Shown here: piece by piece, positions 60,691-64,000 of the stretch
Layout: each line of letters begins with the position of its first letter
Position numbering within the stretch: position 1 is the first letter of the stretch
Source of the DNA: Persicaria tinctoria
Lineage: Eukaryota; Streptophyta; Magnoliopsida; Caryophyllales; Polygonaceae
Assembly (NCBI GenBank): GCA_037127255.1
Contig: JBANSL010000016.1
Coordinates: forward strand, 8,620,501 to 8,684,500
DNA length: 64,000 nucleotides
Reading direction: 5' to 3'
Translations under genes and position numbers: made by a program
The notes under the pieces: model-generated
Databases searched by the model: none
What the model saw: only the letters and a program-made list of their open reading frames with translations
What the model was told of the DNA's origin: nothing

Positions 60691-61020
60691 TTTTGTACTA
60701 GTGTAAATGTAAAACAAATTAGCGCATCGTCAGTAATTTTGTTGCTAATTGCAATATCCGATAATAGGTTCCTAAATCCATACCTAATGGGAACATGGTG
60801 AAATGTCGTGTCTATGTTTGACTCTATATAGCAACAAATATAGGAACCAATTTATATTTCATCTCTATATAGAGACAAATTGAAATATGTGCCTAAATTT
60901 CTCTCTAATTACCGAAGAATATGGGGATGAATGAGAGTTCGACACAAACTCATTAACAAAATAAACACGCATTACAATATTTGTTGGTGAATAGTCACGA
61001 CCTTAAGTTGGTTATAAAAG

Positions 61021-61252
61021 TCAATCCCGATTCCATCCCCGAATTTGTTCCTAAATCTATCTCTAAATCCGTTCCTGAGTCTGTATCTGAATGCGTCTCC
61101 GAATCCGTCCCTGCATCCGCTTCCGAATCCGGCCTTGAATCTGTTCCTGAATTCGTCCCTGATAAGTCGTCCCTGTATTCGTCCCCGATTTCGTCCCAGA
61201 AGCCATCCCTGAATCCGTCTCTGAATTCGTCCCTGAATCCGTCTCTAATTAG
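61021..61252. repeat. 12-bp minisatellite 'tccctgaatccg'
   Basis: About twenty imperfect 12-base units ('tccctgaatccg', 'tccctgaattcg', 'tctctgaatccg'). Because 12 is a multiple of three, both strands stay open and predict spurious repeat peptides. Confidence 0.92.
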
Positions 61253-61570
61253 GTCATTATATAACACAAATCCGCCAATTTAATTCCAGTCTTCCTCATA
61301 ATTCCACGACGGTATTCTGTTTTTTTGGAGAAAACGACGGTATTCTATATCAATCATACATTCATACATCCTTCTTTGCATAATTCAATGTAAGTAAGTA
61401 TATGTACCGTAAGGTCTGTATCTATTTATTCCTCTGGAAGATATACGCATATGTATTATCTGAATTTTTAAATTATATGATCAAATTAATGGATCATGGT
61501 AGGGTTTTATAATATTACTCAATTGCATACTTATTAAAAAGACTGAATTTGTTATATATGTGCAGAAAAA

Positions 61571-62600
61571 ATGAATAATCATGCTTGGATGTATGATATG
61601 TACTTGCCGAATCTTGATGGCATCAAACCTGAATATTATCAAGGGGTTGATGAGTTTGTGGAATTTGATGCTTCTCAAGAACATTACATGGATGGAGACA
61701 AAATAAAATGTCCATGCAAGAGGTGTAGAAATTGTCAATTTGAGGTTGCAAGTCAAGTTAAGGACGACTTATATCACTATGGGTTTATGAGTGATTATTA
61801 CCGATGGACTGCACAGGGTGAGTCGATTGGTGCATCAAATGAGGAAGAACTTTGTGAGAGTAACCCACGAGAATTGAATCCAGAACAAAGAATGGTATTT
61901 GATTTGGCTGGGCCTAATTTTGTTCCCCCGCCGTGGTTTAATGAAGCTAATAGTGGTGGAGCTAGAGATGACTACCAAGGAAATCTGGGAACGGAACCTT
62001 CTGAGACAATTAGCGATGTCAATGACATGGAAGAAGACGCAGGACCAACCGACATTGATAGGATGTCCCAACGTTTTTGGGATGTGCTTAAAGCAGTTGA
62101 GGAACCGGTGTGGCCTGGATGTTCTACACATACACAATTGTCTTTTACTGCAAGGCTTATGAGTTTGAAATGTGAATATAATGTGCCTCAAAGCGTCTTC
62201 AATGGTTTCGTCCAATTGTATGACGAGATTTTACCTCCAGGTCATAAGATTCCAGTCAATTACTACCAGACAGAGAAGTTGGTTAGTAATTTAGGTTTGC
62301 CGATGGAGAGAATAGACATGTGTCCCAATGGTTGTATGTTATATTGGAAGGATGATGTCAGCAAAGAATCTAGCAAATTTTGAGGGCATTCCAGGTTCAC
62401 AAGTAATGAGAATAAGAGCACCCCGTGTAAAGAACTATTTTACTTGCCTCTAACCCCACGACTGCAAAGATATATTATATGCATCTGAGGCTACGGCTGG
62501 CCATATGACTTGGCATGCGAATCATGTACCGGAGGAGGGGATGATGAGTCATCCTTCAGATGGAGATGCATGGAAGAGGCTGAATACAATGCATCCTAGT
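61571..62600 (+). pseudogene. Outer CACTA transposase remnant
   Basis: The amino-terminal transposase-associated domain is open at 61571-62383: 'MNNHAWMYDMYLPNLDGIKP', 'KIKCPCKRCRNCQFE', then 'GLPMERIDMCPNGCMLYWKD'. The frame then breaks. After shifts the text gives 'FYLPLTPRLQRY'-like words in one frame and 'GHMTWHANHVPEEGMMSHPS' with 'DAWKRLNTMHP' in another, up to about 62600. The rest of the domain is missing, replaced by the minus-strand gene that follows. Sequence differs clearly from the inner transposase, so this is a second CACTA family. Confidence 0.85.
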
Positions 62601-64000
62601 TTATGGACAAATAGTCGGGACATCATATAACGGCCTCCCACTACCTACACCACCGTTCTTCTTCATCTTATACCTCCGCTGAAAGACAATATTCAGCGGG
62701 ACATCATCGTCTAATAGATCACATGAATCACTACCCAACCGACATCTCTTAGAAGGTGAAGCAACCACATCAACCTCCTTGTGCAAATCTGTGTCAGCAG
62801 TAACTCTCTTCACCTCCTTAGAAGGAATAACTCTACCACCTGTCCTCACTGTTGAAGCCTTCTGTCTATGCGTCTTTACATCACTCTTGATATATTTTTT
62901 ACGGTCTAAAGCAATGTATGGATTGAATAGAACACGACTTGCAGAACGACCCCTCCTCAGGAGAACCCGTTCCTCAGAGGTATCGCTGGCCGCCACCTTC
63001 TGTTTCTTTTTACCACCCATCCCTCCAGTGGAAGATTTCCTCTTCTTTGAGGTCCCTACATCTTCTTTATCCCCCTCAGGGAAAACTTCAAAAGCAGTTT
63101 CAAAGGACTTACCATCTTGTTCCTTTCTAGCAGCCTTGCCTCTCTTAACAGGTGTCTTCTTCTTTGAGTTCTCTCATTCACCATGTTTCTGCAAGACATT
63201 AGCTTCTTCAACCCTGGAGAGCCCTGTTTGAAAACTTAGCTTCATATACCCTTCTACGAATACGACGAATCTCATACAAAGTCGCATCAACAGGTCCAAA
63301 AACTATTTCTTCAACTGATGCATCAACTACTACATCAACTACAACATCAGCTTTTTCATCAGCAAATGCCATCCTTTCGGTGCGTGCAAACTCCCCATAA
63401 ATAGGGAACAACGGAGTCTGGACAAAATGCATGTATCAGAATAAAAACTCAAAGATGCATCAAATAAAAATGTTCTTAAAGAGAGAAAATATAAAATTAT
63501 TACCAAATCAGCATGAAAGAACTTCTCAGCTTCAGCGTATACATGGCTATAATCACATTGCCAGTGCAACGAGTATGGATCTCTATCAGGCATCTTAAAA
63601 TTACAGTCAAAATTAACGGAGATAGCTGGGAAAGCTTCTAATATCCAAGCCTGTTACAAAAGAAAACTCGTTATGACACTACAAAACAATATTTAAATAA
63701 TGCTCACATAAACAATAAAGTTGTGCTGACATAGACAAAAAATGATGACATAAGACATGCAAACACTAAAGCACAATACTTGGAATGCAAGGCAATACCC
63801 ATACATTTGATAAGAACCCATAACCCCATTCCGATCTACAACAGAAGAACTCTTCAATGACTTCAACAAACGGGTGTATGACTCCCTACCCCAAGGATAT
63901 ACTTCAAACTCATTCTCATTGCACGCAAGAGATAAGAATTGTGCACTTACAACTGCTGACCTCCTATAAACAATTAACCTCTCAATCAGCAACAACTTTG
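62601..64000 (-). pseudogene. DUF1985/Ulp1-type transposon-associated gene, partial
   Basis: The minus strand holds several exon-like frames. The one from the window edge to about 63750 reads 'LIVYRRSAVVSAQFLSLACN' and 'YPWGRESYTRLLKSL', ending 'YGYCLAFQ'. After an intron comes 'AWILEAFPAIS', 'DPYSLHWQCDY' and 'EAEKFFHADL' (about 63652-63502). The next reads 'PLFPIYGEFARTERMAF' (63432-63208). A basic tail, 'MGGKKKQKVAASDTSEER' to 'SGRPLYDVPTIC', ends at 62601. The 'PWGR' block followed by 'LAFQAWILEAFP' recalls the DUF1985 region of Ulp1-protease genes carried by plant MULE and CACTA elements. A stop near 63175 suggests decay. No protease domain is visible here. Confidence 0.45.

Larger units (their letters stand above)
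51582..60703 (+). mobile_element. Inner CACTA (En/Spm) element, 9.1 kb, non-autonomous
   Basis: It starts 'cactagtacaaaaatgg' and ends with the inverse 'ttttttgtactagtg'. Inside both ends are dense subterminal repeats, 'aaccgttgtc' and 'gacaacggtt', in both orientations: about 51600-52400 on the left and 60040-60690 on the right. Adjacent trinucleotides (AGA, TAA) do not match, so the 3-bp duplication is lost or an end was altered. The transposase is broken and truncated, and captured LINE and host-gene pieces fill 52480-58200. Confidence 0.88.
51448..64000 (+). mobile_element. Outer CACTA-like element, incomplete at window edge
   Basis: 'cactactaaaatag' at 51448 is a CACTA-type terminus. 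Its sequence is interrupted at 51582 by the inner CACTA element and resumes at 60704 with similar 'gagacaaat' and 'cctaaat' subterminal words. It then holds a 12-bp minisatellite, its own transposase remnant (61571-62600) and a minus-strand DUF1985-type gene. The right terminus is not in the window, so the outer border is an inference. Confidence 0.5.

Noticed and set aside
60995..61283. Repeat proteins on both strands of the 12-bp minisatellite
   Set aside because: A 12-base period keeps both strands open automatically; there is no start context or conserved flanking domain.

Overview
This is nuclear DNA from a flowering plant, most likely a eudicot. Genes have introns with GT..AG borders, the intergenic DNA is very AT-rich, and plant transposable elements fill most of the window. 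No bacterial-type operons, CRISPR arrays or rRNA genes were seen.

Five loci look like ordinary host genes or gene families. On the minus strand at 1370-3699 is a two-exon ATP-dependent phosphofructokinase of the PFK2 type. At 19450-19902 (+) is an intronless PADRE/DUF4228 protein with an N-myristoylation start. At 23400-27400 (-) is a small cluster of related, unrecognised coiled-coil genes: one intact two-exon member, one frameshifted member and one fragment. At 32551-33924 (-) is a six-repeat polyubiquitin gene with a leader intron. At 38044-44959 (-) is a 13-exon DnaJ gene of the OWL1/DNAJC11 type, reconstructed here exon by exon (540 codons plus stop).

The rest is layered mobile DNA. Upstream of PFK2 a Harbinger-like MITE (3956-15039) was split by a 10.15 kb full-length LINE (4766-14918, minus strand) bounded by a 19-bp target duplication. 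Between its ORF1 and ORF2 the LINE carries an extra 1,094-codon open frame with no recognisable domain; this is the most unusual feature in the window. Three roughly 1.1-1.2 kb MULE-like elements with long terminal inverted repeats and 9-bp target duplications lie at 20490, 29707 and 35878. Stowaway and other foldback MITEs, SINEs and TA-anchored inverted-repeat elements are scattered between them.

From 45.3 kb onward the window is almost entirely transposon. It holds a truncated Ty1/copia pol with part of an LTR, a decayed PIF/Harbinger transposase, and a CACTA element (51582-60703) with regular subterminal repeats. That CACTA element has swallowed LINE pieces and a multi-exon fragment resembling a proton-pump-interactor gene. 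It is nested in a second CACTA-like element that starts at 51448 and carries its own broken transposase, a 12-bp minisatellite and a minus-strand DUF1985/Ulp1-type gene running off the right edge. All assignments come from reading motifs by eye; no database search was possible.
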